5,765 bases of DNA. Source: an uncultured Faecalibacterium sp. (GTDB lineage Bacteria; Bacillota; Clostridia; Oscillospirales; Ruminococcaceae). A model generated the notes under the pieces. The model was given only the letters and a program-made list of their open reading frames with translations. It was not told where the DNA came from and ran no database searches. Location: positions 1 to 5,765 of the forward strand of contig CAAFQM010000256.1 in assembly GCA_900765105.1 (NCBI GenBank), read 5' to 3'. Every line of letters begins with the position of its first letter. Positions within the stretch are counted from its first letter, which is position 1. Positions 1-5,049 of the stretch are shown in pieces. The translations under genes and the position numbers were made by a program.

Positions 1-230
1 GGCTGCAGGCCAAAATGGGCCGCCGCACTGCGCAGCAGGTCGGCACAGGCGGGGGCGGGGTAAAGGCGGAGCTTTTCCACCTCGGCTTCACTCACCGCCG
101 CCACCACCGCCGGGGACGGCAGATAGGGGCTTTCGTTGGTGTTCAGCTTGATATACTGCTGATCCTGCGGCTGCTCGCCCGGGGTGTAGGGGGTGACAGC
201 GGCCAGCGTGGGAGAAAGGAATTTACTCAT
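1..230 (-). CDS. hisC: Histidinol-phosphate aminotransferase, N-terminal part (truncated by window edge)
   Basis: The reading frame opens with ATG at 230 and runs off the left edge after about 76 codons. The visible protein begins MSKFLSPTLAAVTPYTPGEQ and continues with YIKLNTNESPYLPSPAV, then LRLYPAP. The LNTNESP.. and LYP motifs are the N-terminal signature of the HisC branch of class I/II PLP-dependent aminotransferases. The PLP lysine would lie outside the window. HisC converts imidazole-acetol phosphate plus glutamate to histidinol phosphate and 2-oxoglutarate in the cytoplasm. The start is supported by a TGAGGA ribosome binding site at 239-244, 8 bases upstream, which includes the hisD stop codon. 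The gap to hisD is 11 bases, so the two genes are almost certainly co-transcribed and probably translationally coupled. The related Cobalamin-pathway CobD enzymes share this fold, but the position right after hisD favours HisC. Confidence 0.93.
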   Translation of the reverse strand, partial: MSKFLSPTLAAVTPYTPGEQPQDQQYIKLNTNESPYLPSPAVVAAVSEAEVEKLRLYPAPACADLLRSAAAHFGLQ

Positions 231-241
231 GGTTCAAATCC

Positions 242-1519
242 TCACTTTTCATACCGGATGGTCACGCTGCGGGCGTGGGCGTGCAGACCTTCGCGTTCGG
301 CAAAATCGGCGATGCGGGGTGCCACCTCACCCAGTGCTTCGCGGGTGTAGTAAATGAAGCTGGACTTCTTGACGAAGTCATCCACACCCAGCGGACTGGA
401 AAAACGCGCCGTGCCGCTGGTGGGCAGGGTGTGGTTGGGGCCTGCAAAGTAGTCGCCCAGCGCTTCCGGCACATTGCGGCCGAGGAAGATACTGCCCGCA
501 TTTTTGATCTCGTTCAGCACGCCGAAGGGATCCTCCACGCACACTTCCAGATGTTCCGGGGCGATGATGTTGCAGGCTTCGATGGCCTTGTGCAGGTCGG
601 TGCAGACGATGATCTTGCCGTTGTCGTCCACGCTGGCGCGGGCAATGGCGGCGCGGGGCAGCTGGGGGATCTGCACTTCCAGCTCGGCCTGCACGGCCTT
701 TGCCAGCTCTTCGCTGTCGGTGACCAGCACCGGGCTGGCCAGCTTGTCGTGCTCGGCCTGACTCAGCAGGTCGGCGGCCACCCATGCGGGGTTGCAGCCG
801 CCGTCGGCCAGCACCAGAATTTCGCTGGGGCCTGCGATCATATCGATGCCCACCTTGCCGAACACCTTGCGCTTGGCGGTAGCAACATAGATATTGCCCG
901 GGCCGACGATTTTGTCCACCGCCGGGATGCTCTGGGTGCCGTAGGCCAGTGCGGCCACAGCCTGTGCGCCGCCGGTCTTGAAAATTTTGGTCACGCCTGC
1001 GGTGGCGGCAGCGGCCAGAATGACCGGGTTCACCTTGCCGTCCTTGCCGGCAGGGGTGGTCATGACGATCTCGGACACGCCTGCCACCTTAGCCGGGATG
1101 ACGTCCATCAGCACAGTGGAAGGATATGCCGCCGTGCCGCCGGGCACATACACGCCGGCTTTTTCGATGGGGGTGTATTTCTGCCCCAGCACGATGCCGG
1201 GTTTGTCGTTCACCACAAAGTTCTTGTGCACCTGCTGGCGGTGAAAGCTCTCGATGTTCGCGGCGGCTTCCCGCAGAGTTTCGAGGAAGTACGGGTCCAT
1301 ATTGGCAAAGGCTTCGTCGATCTCTTCCTGCGTCACCTGCAGGTTTTCGATCGTTGCCCCGTCAAATTTCAGAGCGTAGTCCTTCAGGGCTTCGTCGCCC
1401 CGGGCGCGGACGTCGGCGATGATGGCGTCCACCACGTCCTCCACATTCTTTTCCGCACGGATGTCGCGGTTCAAAATCTCTTCGGGCTTCAGCTCGTCAA
1501 AGTTATACAGCTTGATCAT
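242..1519 (-). CDS. hisD: Histidinol dehydrogenase
   Basis: This 425-residue protein has the usual length of bacterial HisD. It is a zinc enzyme that oxidises L-histidinol twice with NAD+, via histidinaldehyde, to L-histidine, the end of the pathway. Family motifs are present in order: EKAGVYVPGGTAAYPSTVLM (119-138), KIVGPGNIYV (203-212), the DMIAGPSEI segment (226-234), LLSQAEHD (251-258), APEHLE (320-325), GDYFAGPNHTLPT (355-367) and GLHAHARSV (411-419). By comparison with the E. coli enzyme, the zinc ligands would be Gln254, His257, Asp356 and His415, and the catalytic acid/base pair Glu322-His323. All are intact, so the enzyme should be active. The ATG overlaps the hisZG stop codon (ATGA, 4 bases), and an AGGAGG site lies 7 bases upstream at 1527-1532 inside the end of hisZG. 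These features fix the start and indicate translational coupling. I see nothing truncated or odd. Confidence 0.98.
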   Translation of the reverse strand: MIKLYNFDELKPEEILNRDIRAEKNVEDVVDAIIADVRARGDEALKDYALKFDGATIENLQVTQEEIDEAFANMDPYFLETLREAAANIESFHRQQVHKNFVVNDKPGIVLGQKYTPIEKAGVYVPGGTAAYPSTVLMDVIPAKVAGVSEIVMTTPAGKDGKVNPVILAAAATAGVTKIFKTGGAQAVAALAYGTQSIPAVDKIVGPGNIYVATAKRKVFGKVGIDMIAGPSEILVLADGGCNPAWVAADLLSQAEHDKLASPVLVTDSEELAKAVQAELEVQIPQLPRAAIARASVDDNGKIIVCTDLHKAIEACNIIAPEHLEVCVEDPFGVLNEIKNAGSIFLGRNVPEALGDYFAGPNHTLPTSGTARFSSPLGVDDFVKKSSFIYYTREALGEVAPRIADFAEREGLHAHARSVTIRYEK

Positions 1520-3114
1520 TTTGCTTCCTCCTTTTTCTGCAGCTCTGCCCGCAGCTTTTCCAGCATGGTATCCATTTCAGCGTGTTTGAACTGATAGCTG
1601 GCCTTGTTGGCGATGAACCGCGCCGAGATGGGCATGAACTCGGTGACCACCTTCAGGCCGTTTTCCCGCAGCGTGGTGCCGGTCTCCACGATATCCACGA
1701 TGACGTCCGACAGCCCCAGAATGGGGGCCAGCTCGATGGAGCCGTTCAGCTTGATGATATCGATATCCCGCCCCATGGATGCGTAGTAGCCCTTGGCGAT
1801 GTTGACGAATTTGGTCGCCACCCGCACCGGGCGGCTGGGGTCGTCCTGATAGTCCGCCGGGGCGGCCACACACATGCGGCACTTGCCAAGGCCGGTATCC
1901 AAAAGCTCGTACACATCGGCGGAAGCTTCGGTGAGGATATCCTTGCCCACGATGCCCACATCCGCCGCGCCGTGCTCGACATAGATGGCCACGTCGCTGG
2001 GCTTGACGAGGAAGTAGCGGATGCCTGCCTCCGGGTTTTCCACCACCAGTTTGCGGTTGGCGTTGTAATCCTCCGGGCAGCCGTAGCCGATGCCCGCCAA
2101 AAGGTTATAGACCTTATCGCCCAGACGGCCCTTCGGCAGTGCCACGTTCAGCATCACCCTGTCGGTGCTGTTCTTCTGCACCGGCGGCAGCGGGGCGCTC
2201 AGGCGGTCCAGCTCATCCAGATAGATGGCAAAGCCGATGGCACCGGCACCGGGGGTGAATTTCTTCATCAGCAGGTCATAGCGGCCGCCCTTGAGCAGCG
2301 GCCGGGGCAGGGCCTTGAGGTAGCCCTGAAAGACGAGGCCGTTGTAGTATTCCATCTCACCGGCCAGCGTCATATCCAGCCGGATGGTGCCCTCCATCCA
2401 TGCCAACGGCCCGGCCAGCGCTTTCAGCTCGGCCACGGCGGCATTCATGGCGTCATTCTTGCACAGGGCTTCCGCTTTTGCAAGGGTCTCGCTGTATCCG
2501 CCGGAAAGGCTCAGCACACTGCACAGGGTGTCGGCGGCGGCATCGTCCAGCCCGGCGGCTTTTGCGGCCGCCCGCAGCTCATGGGCGTTCTTTTCCCGCA
2601 GCTTTTCCAGCAGGGCAGCCCGGGCGGCGGCGGGTACTTCCAGCGCATCGAACAGACCGAAGAGATAGCCCATGTGGCTCACTTCCAGCACCCATTCGGC
2701 ACCCAGCTGACCCAGCGACTGCGCCGCCAGACACACGGCCTGCTGCACTTCCGCTTCGCCCACTTTGCCCAGCACTTCCAGACCCATCTGGGAGATTTCC
2801 TTAAAGGTGTGGCTCTCGGCCGAGGGGCGGTAGACATTTTCATGATAATAGTACCGCAATGTCTCGCCGGGGGCGGGCTGTGCCGTCTTGGCGATGGAGA
2901 GGGTCACGTCCGGCTTGAGCGCCAGCAGGCGGCCGTCCAGATCGGTAAAGGTGATGACCTGCTCCGACGAAAGGAAGCTGCGGTTTTCCTGATACAGGCC
3001 GTATTCCTCAAACCGGCCCATGTGGTACTTGCGGCAGCCCGCCGCCTCGTACAGCGCCCGCAGGGCAAAGGAGGCGCGCTCCTTGGGCTGCAAGCTTTCC
3101 AGACTGAATTTCAT
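1516..3114 (-). CDS. hisZG: HisZ-HisG fusion: ATP phosphoribosyltransferase regulatory plus catalytic subunit
   Basis: One uninterrupted frame of 532 residues carries two proteins that are normally separate. Residues 1 to about 305 are HisZ, the histidyl-tRNA synthetase-like regulatory subunit. ALKPDVTLSIAK (65-76), YYYHENVYRP (88-97), EYYNGLVFQGYL (255-266), GGRYDLL (276-282) and GAIGFAIYLDEL (291-302) match the synthetase core and the clostridial HisZ type. The motif-3 Arg of true synthetases (..GIERL) is replaced in YLDEL and there is no anticodon-binding domain, so aminoacylation is not expected. After a short linker (306-320), residues 321-532 form a short-form HisG. Seen there are LNVALPKGRLGDK (322-334), DVGIVGKDIL (385-394), ATKFVNIAKGYY (433-444), IIKLNGSIELAP (453-464), the PRPP loop VDIVETGTTL (473-482) and ISARFIANKAS (496-506). 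The product would condense ATP and PRPP to phosphoribosyl-ATP, with HisZ mediating histidine feedback (family knowledge). The start at 3114 is chosen because an AAGGGGGA site (3121-3128) precedes it by 7 bases and HisZ homology begins there. It is first in the operon and overlaps hisD by 4 bases. Confidence 0.93.
   Translation of the reverse strand: MKFSLESLQPKERASFALRALYEAAGCRKYHMGRFEEYGLYQENRSFLSSEQVITFTDLDGRLLALKPDVTLSIAKTAQPAPGETLRYYYHENVYRPSAESHTFKEISQMGLEVLGKVGEAEVQQAVCLAAQSLGQLGAEWVLEVSHMGYLFGLFDALEVPAAARAALLEKLREKNAHELRAAAKAAGLDDAAADTLCSVLSLSGGYSETLAKAEALCKNDAMNAAVAELKALAGPLAWMEGTIRLDMTLAGEMEYYNGLVFQGYLKALPRPLLKGGRYDLLMKKFTPGAGAIGFAIYLDELDRLSAPLPPVQKNSTDRVMLNVALPKGRLGDKVYNLLAGIGYGCPEDYNANRKLVVENPEAGIRYFLVKPSDVAIYVEHGAADVGIVGKDILTEASADVYELLDTGLGKCRMCVAAPADYQDDPSRPVRVATKFVNIAKGYYASMGRDIDIIKLNGSIELAPILGLSDVIVDIVETGTTLRENGLKVVTEFMPISARFIANKASYQFKHAEMDTMLEKLRAELQKKEEAK
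1527..1532 (-). promoter_or_regulatory. Ribosome binding site of hisD inside the hisZG coding end
   Basis: A perfect AGGAGG lies 7 bases before the hisD ATG. It is encoded by the codons for the KKEEAK tail of HisZG, so the same bases serve as C-terminal codons and as ribosome binding site. With the ATGA stop/start overlap, this suggests that hisD translation is coupled to hisZG. Confidence 0.85.
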
Positions 3115-3226
3115 GTCGGTTCCCCCTTCTCTTACACGTTCTTTTCCCGCACCGGCTCTGTCCGGCACTTTTCCGCTCCTCTATGCGGGCGCAGCACCCT
3201 CCGCGCATTCTTTCCGAAATGGTTCT
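3115..3226 (-). other. Leader (5' untranslated region) of the his operon
   Basis: This is the roughly 110-nt stretch between the predicted transcription start (near 3226, about 7 bases after the -10 box) and the hisZG ATG. It contains the ribosome binding site AAGGGGGA at 3121-3128. A possible hairpin lies at 3183-3208, with ATGCG/CGCAT arms extended by GG/CC across a bulge. I looked for a T-box (specifier hairpin plus the conserved GGTGG..ACC antiterminator bulge), for a terminator with a T-run, and for a small ORF rich in His codons, and found none. Control by attenuation within this leader is therefore unlikely. The transcription start is inferred, not observed. Confidence 0.5.
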
Positions 3227-3232
3227 GTCCTT

Positions 3233-3261
3233 ATTTTACTTTATCTTGATAAAGTTGTAAA
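3233..3261 (-). promoter_or_regulatory. Promoter of the his operon (sigma-A type)
   Basis: Read on the minus strand, a -35 box TTTACA (3256-3261; one mismatch to TTGACA) is followed by exactly 17 bases and a -10 box TAAAAT (3233-3238; one mismatch to TATAAT). The region is markedly AT-rich against the GC-rich surroundings. It lies between the terminator of the upstream lipoprotein gene and hisZG, where the his operon needs its own promoter. The spacer is almost entirely occupied by a palindrome, described separately, which implies repression by steric blocking of RNA polymerase. Confidence 0.78.
3238..3255. promoter_or_regulatory. Operator-like 18-bp palindrome within the his promoter
   Basis: ACTTTATCTTGATAAAGT is a perfect inverted repeat with 8-bp arms and a 2-bp centre. 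It sits between the -35 and -10 boxes and overlaps the first base of the -10, a classical position for a repressor operator. Pathway-level repression by histidine is the natural guess. In Firmicutes a TrpR-family protein (YerC, also called HisR) is described as a his regulator, but I cannot confirm from memory that its motif matches. The palindrome is seen in the sequence; the identity of the regulator is inference. Confidence 0.68.
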
Positions 3262-3271
3262 GTGTAAAAGT
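3248..3271 (-). repeat. Three tandem octamers related to the operator half-site
   Basis: On the minus strand ACTTTTAC (3264-3271), ACTTTACA (3256-3263) and ACTTTATC (3248-3255) follow one another without a gap. The last is also one arm of the palindrome at 3238-3255. The shared ACTTT core suggests extra, weaker half-sites upstream of and over the -35 box. Drift in AT-rich promoter sequence could also produce this. Confidence 0.5.
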
Positions 3272-3273
3272 AA

Positions 3274-3337
3274 CGGTGTTTCCCGCTCCAGGATACAGTT
3301 TTTCTGTGCGTTTGCACAGGAACACCGGGCATCCTGG
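3274..3337. repeat. Interleaved inverted repeats upstream of the his promoter
   Basis: Three pairs of complementary arms are packed into 64 bases. CGGTGTTTCC (3274-3283) pairs with GGAACACCG (3319-3327) with one bulged base. CCAGGAT (3288-3294) pairs with ATCCTGG (3331-3337). CTGTGC (3304-3309) pairs with GCACAG (3314-3319) around a 4-base GTTT loop. The first two pairs are interleaved, so as RNA or cruciform DNA they would form either alternative structures or a pseudoknot. The element lies after the lipoprotein terminator and before the his -35 box, so neither predicted transcript should contain it unless there is read-through. It has no T-run on either side that would make it a terminator. 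Function unknown. Confidence 0.5.
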
Positions 3338-3349
3338 TTCCTCACCGGC

Positions 3350-3396
3350 AAAAAAGGGCTGCCGCCCCGGGATCTTTCCCGAAAGCAGCAGCCCTT
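3350..3396 (-). terminator. Intrinsic terminator of the lipoprotein operon
   Basis: On the minus strand AAGGGCTGC (3388-3396) pairs with GCAGCCCTT (3354-3362), running directly into six T residues (3350-3355). The loop contains a further stem, CGGGA/TCCCG around AAGA, joined by mixed GC and GT pairs, so the whole forms one long hairpin. It starts 10 bases after the lipoprotein stop codon and separates that transcript from the his operon. Confidence 0.9.
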
Positions 3397-3406
3397 GCTG
3401 GTCTGA

Positions 3407-5029
3407 TCATTTTTCCTTGAACTCGCCGGATGCGGCGTCAAAGGTCAAAGTCTTGTCGATGTAATCGTGGGATCCCTGCGAGAAATCCGAGAGCGTACCG
3501 GTGTACCCGCTGCTGCTCTTCTGGAAGAACTGGTAGCTGCCGGAGACCTCCGGCTCATAGGGCACGCCGTCCTTTACACCGAAGAGCAGCGTCGAACTGC
3601 CGCTGCCGCCGGCGTCCAGCTCCCACAGCAGGAACTTCTGGTTTCCAGCGCTGAGCGGCGAGTCGTCCCGCAGGTAGCCGTACATGAAGCCCGATTCCGT
3701 ATAACCGCGCATGTAGATGATATAGCCGTTCGGGCTGATGTAGTAGACATGTGCCCATGCTGTACCCATATCGTCCTCCGGTTCTTCCAGAATGGCGTAG
3801 GCTTCCTGCCGGCCGTCGCCGTCATAGTCGCCGGTGACAACACGGCTGGTCAGCGTACCGGAAGAGTACCCTTCTGTCTGTTCCATCCACTGCCGGACGC
3901 CGCTTTCATATTTCTTCCATGCAGCTTCCGGTGTATTCTTATCGTGAAACGCCCCGGCCATGGCAGAACATGCCACCTGGCCCACATACACAAACTCACC
4001 GTTTTTCTCTGCATAGACAGCCTGTCCGTCATAGTCATCCGCTGCAAAAAAGCCGTCCAGAGCCGGGCGCAGATCGGAAGGCGCAAAGCTCATCTTGGGT
4101 TTTCCGTCCACCACCGTCAACGTTGCCGTTTCTTCCCCAACGTCATCCAGATAAGTGATATCAAACCGTGCAAACGTCCGGTTTCCGTTGGTGAAATAAC
4201 AGGCCGAAAAATCCGTGGGATCTGCGCTGGTACAGCCGATCGGGCGGCCGCAGAGCACCAGCGAGCTATCTGCTGTGCTCATGCCCGGGGTATAGACCGG
4301 CGTCACATCGCCTTCCGCCGAGATGTAGTAGATGTAGAGGCTGTCCCACTTGGGCAGCGACGAATCCTGCGTGTTCAGATCGCCAAAGTAGCCAAAAGCT
4401 TCTTCTTTTCCGTCGCCGTCGTAGTCGTTCACCAGCACATAGCGCTTTCCGGATGCACCGCTCACTGCGATGCTGTCCAGAATTTCCTGAAAGCTGCCCG
4501 CTCCTGTCTCTTCCACGCCGTTCTCCGTGGGTTCCAGCTTTGCCAGCTCCTGCGCGATATAGTCGAACAGGTTCTGGATCCCCTGCCGGAACGTTTCGTC
4601 TTTGCCGTCAAGTTCCACACGCTTCAGCGCTTCCAACGCCTTGTCATAATCCGCCTTTGCGGCAGCATCGTCTCCCGTCGTCGCAAAGAGTTCTGCTCGT
4701 CCGACATAGGCCATCGTCTGCAGATACGGCTGGTCCTCGGCCTTTTCGATGGCCGTGGTGTAGTCCGCTTTTGCGTCGTCGTACTGTTCCATGCCTTCAT
4801 ACGCCTGTGCACGGCCCAGATACGCCGTAATGTTCTCCGGGTCAAGGCCGATGGCTTCCGTAAAGGACGCCACAGCTTCGGTGTAGTTCTGCTCGGTCAG
4901 GTATTTCTGACCAAGCTCCAATTTTTCCCTTACCTTTTCCGCCTTTGAACTGCAGGCCGTGAGCAGCGCTACCGCAAGCAGCACTGCGGCCAGCAGCCGC
5001 AAGGGGCTTTTCTTTCGTTCCGCAATCAT
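3407..5029 (-). CDS. TPR-repeat lipoprotein with duplicated calcium-loop (DxDxDG) modules
   Basis: This is a 540-residue exported lipoprotein. Residues 1-25 form a signal peptide (basic MIAERKK, then a hydrophobic stretch) ending in the lipobox LTAC, with Cys26 as the lipid-modified residue; it should be anchored on the outer face of the membrane. Residues 35-140 hold three tetratricopeptide repeats, for example NYTEAVASFTEAIGLDPEN (48-66), QYDDAKADYTTAIEKA (82-97) and GDDAAAKADYDKALEAL (119-135). TPRs usually bind other proteins. The remainder carries two related modules, each with VxxDYDGDGxxEA followed by (V/I)YYIS: one at about 196-246, one at about 395-440, and a degenerate DDYDG at 331-335. 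DxDxDG loops resemble the calcium sites of EF-hand-like and FG-GAP/VCBS-type repeats. The start has an AAAGGGGGA site (5036-5044) 7 bases upstream. It lies 20 bases after the upstream gene and is followed by a terminator. I do not recognise a named family, and the ligand is unknown. Confidence 0.9.
   Translation of the reverse strand: MIAERKKSPLRLLAAVLLAVALLTACSSKAEKVREKLELGQKYLTEQNYTEAVASFTEAIGLDPENITAYLGRAQAYEGMEQYDDAKADYTTAIEKAEDQPYLQTMAYVGRAELFATTGDDAAAKADYDKALEALKRVELDGKDETFRQGIQNLFDYIAQELAKLEPTENGVEETGAGSFQEILDSIAVSGASGKRYVLVNDYDGDGKEEAFGYFGDLNTQDSSLPKWDSLYIYYISAEGDVTPVYTPGMSTADSSLVLCGRPIGCTSADPTDFSACYFTNGNRTFARFDITYLDDVGEETATLTVVDGKPKMSFAPSDLRPALDGFFAADDYDGQAVYAEKNGEFVYVGQVACSAMAGAFHDKNTPEAAWKKYESGVRQWMEQTEGYSSGTLTSRVVTGDYDGDGRQEAYAILEEPEDDMGTAWAHVYYISPNGYIIYMRGYTESGFMYGYLRDDSPLSAGNQKFLLWELDAGGSGSSTLLFGVKDGVPYEPEVSGSYQFFQKSSSGYTGTLSDFSQGSHDYIDKTLTFDAASGEFKEK
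3710..3847 (-). repeat. Second copy of the DYDGDG module in the lipoprotein
   Basis: This encodes residues 395-440. SRVVTGDYDGDGRQEAYAIL is followed by HVYYISPNG, parallel to the copy at 4292-4444. At DNA level the loop codons are also similar: an 18-base match with one mismatch links 3813-3830 to 4410-4427. This points to an internal duplication, or to strong constraint on the loop. Confidence 0.6.
4292..4444 (-). repeat. First copy of the DYDGDG module in the lipoprotein
   Basis: This encodes residues 196-246. RYVLVNDYDGDGKEEAFGYF is followed by LYIYYISAEGD, in the same order and spacing style as the copy at 3710-3847. The DxDxDG loop is flanked by predicted beta strands, as expected for a calcium-binding beta-propeller-blade-like or VCBS-like unit. 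That structural assignment is inference. Confidence 0.6.
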
Positions 5030-5049
5030 GAGAAATCCCCCTTTATTTA

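Noticed and set aside
275..1594. Long plus-strand open frame opposite hisD
   Set aside because: It is antisense to an intact hisD. Its protein is rich in His, Gly and Gln and resembles no family; this is the usual shadow of a GC-rich gene. No ribosome binding site is seen.
3115..3168. Upstream start for hisZG adding 18 residues (MPDRAGAGKERVREGGTD)
   Set aside because: The extension would be translated across the AAGGGGGA ribosome binding site at 3121-3128. It has no good site of its own, and HisZ similarity begins at the ATG at 3114.
3008..3208. Small frame beginning in the his leader as a possible attenuation leader peptide
   Set aside because: It has no run of His codons, no terminator follows it, and it runs into the hisZG coding region in another frame.
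1582..3249. Long plus-strand open frame (555 codons) opposite hisZG
   Set aside because: It is fully antisense to a gene with clear HisZ and HisG motifs. The composition is typical of a shadow frame, with no recognisable domain.
3301..3320. Hairpin CTGTGC/GCACAG as a terminator
   Set aside because: On the minus strand it is followed by A residues, and on the plus strand the T-run precedes rather than follows it. It does not have terminator polarity.
3467..4948. Long plus-strand open frame (493 codons) opposite the lipoprotein gene
   Set aside because: It is antisense to a gene with signal peptide, lipobox and TPRs. The product is low-complexity, with no ribosome binding site or promoter on the plus strand.
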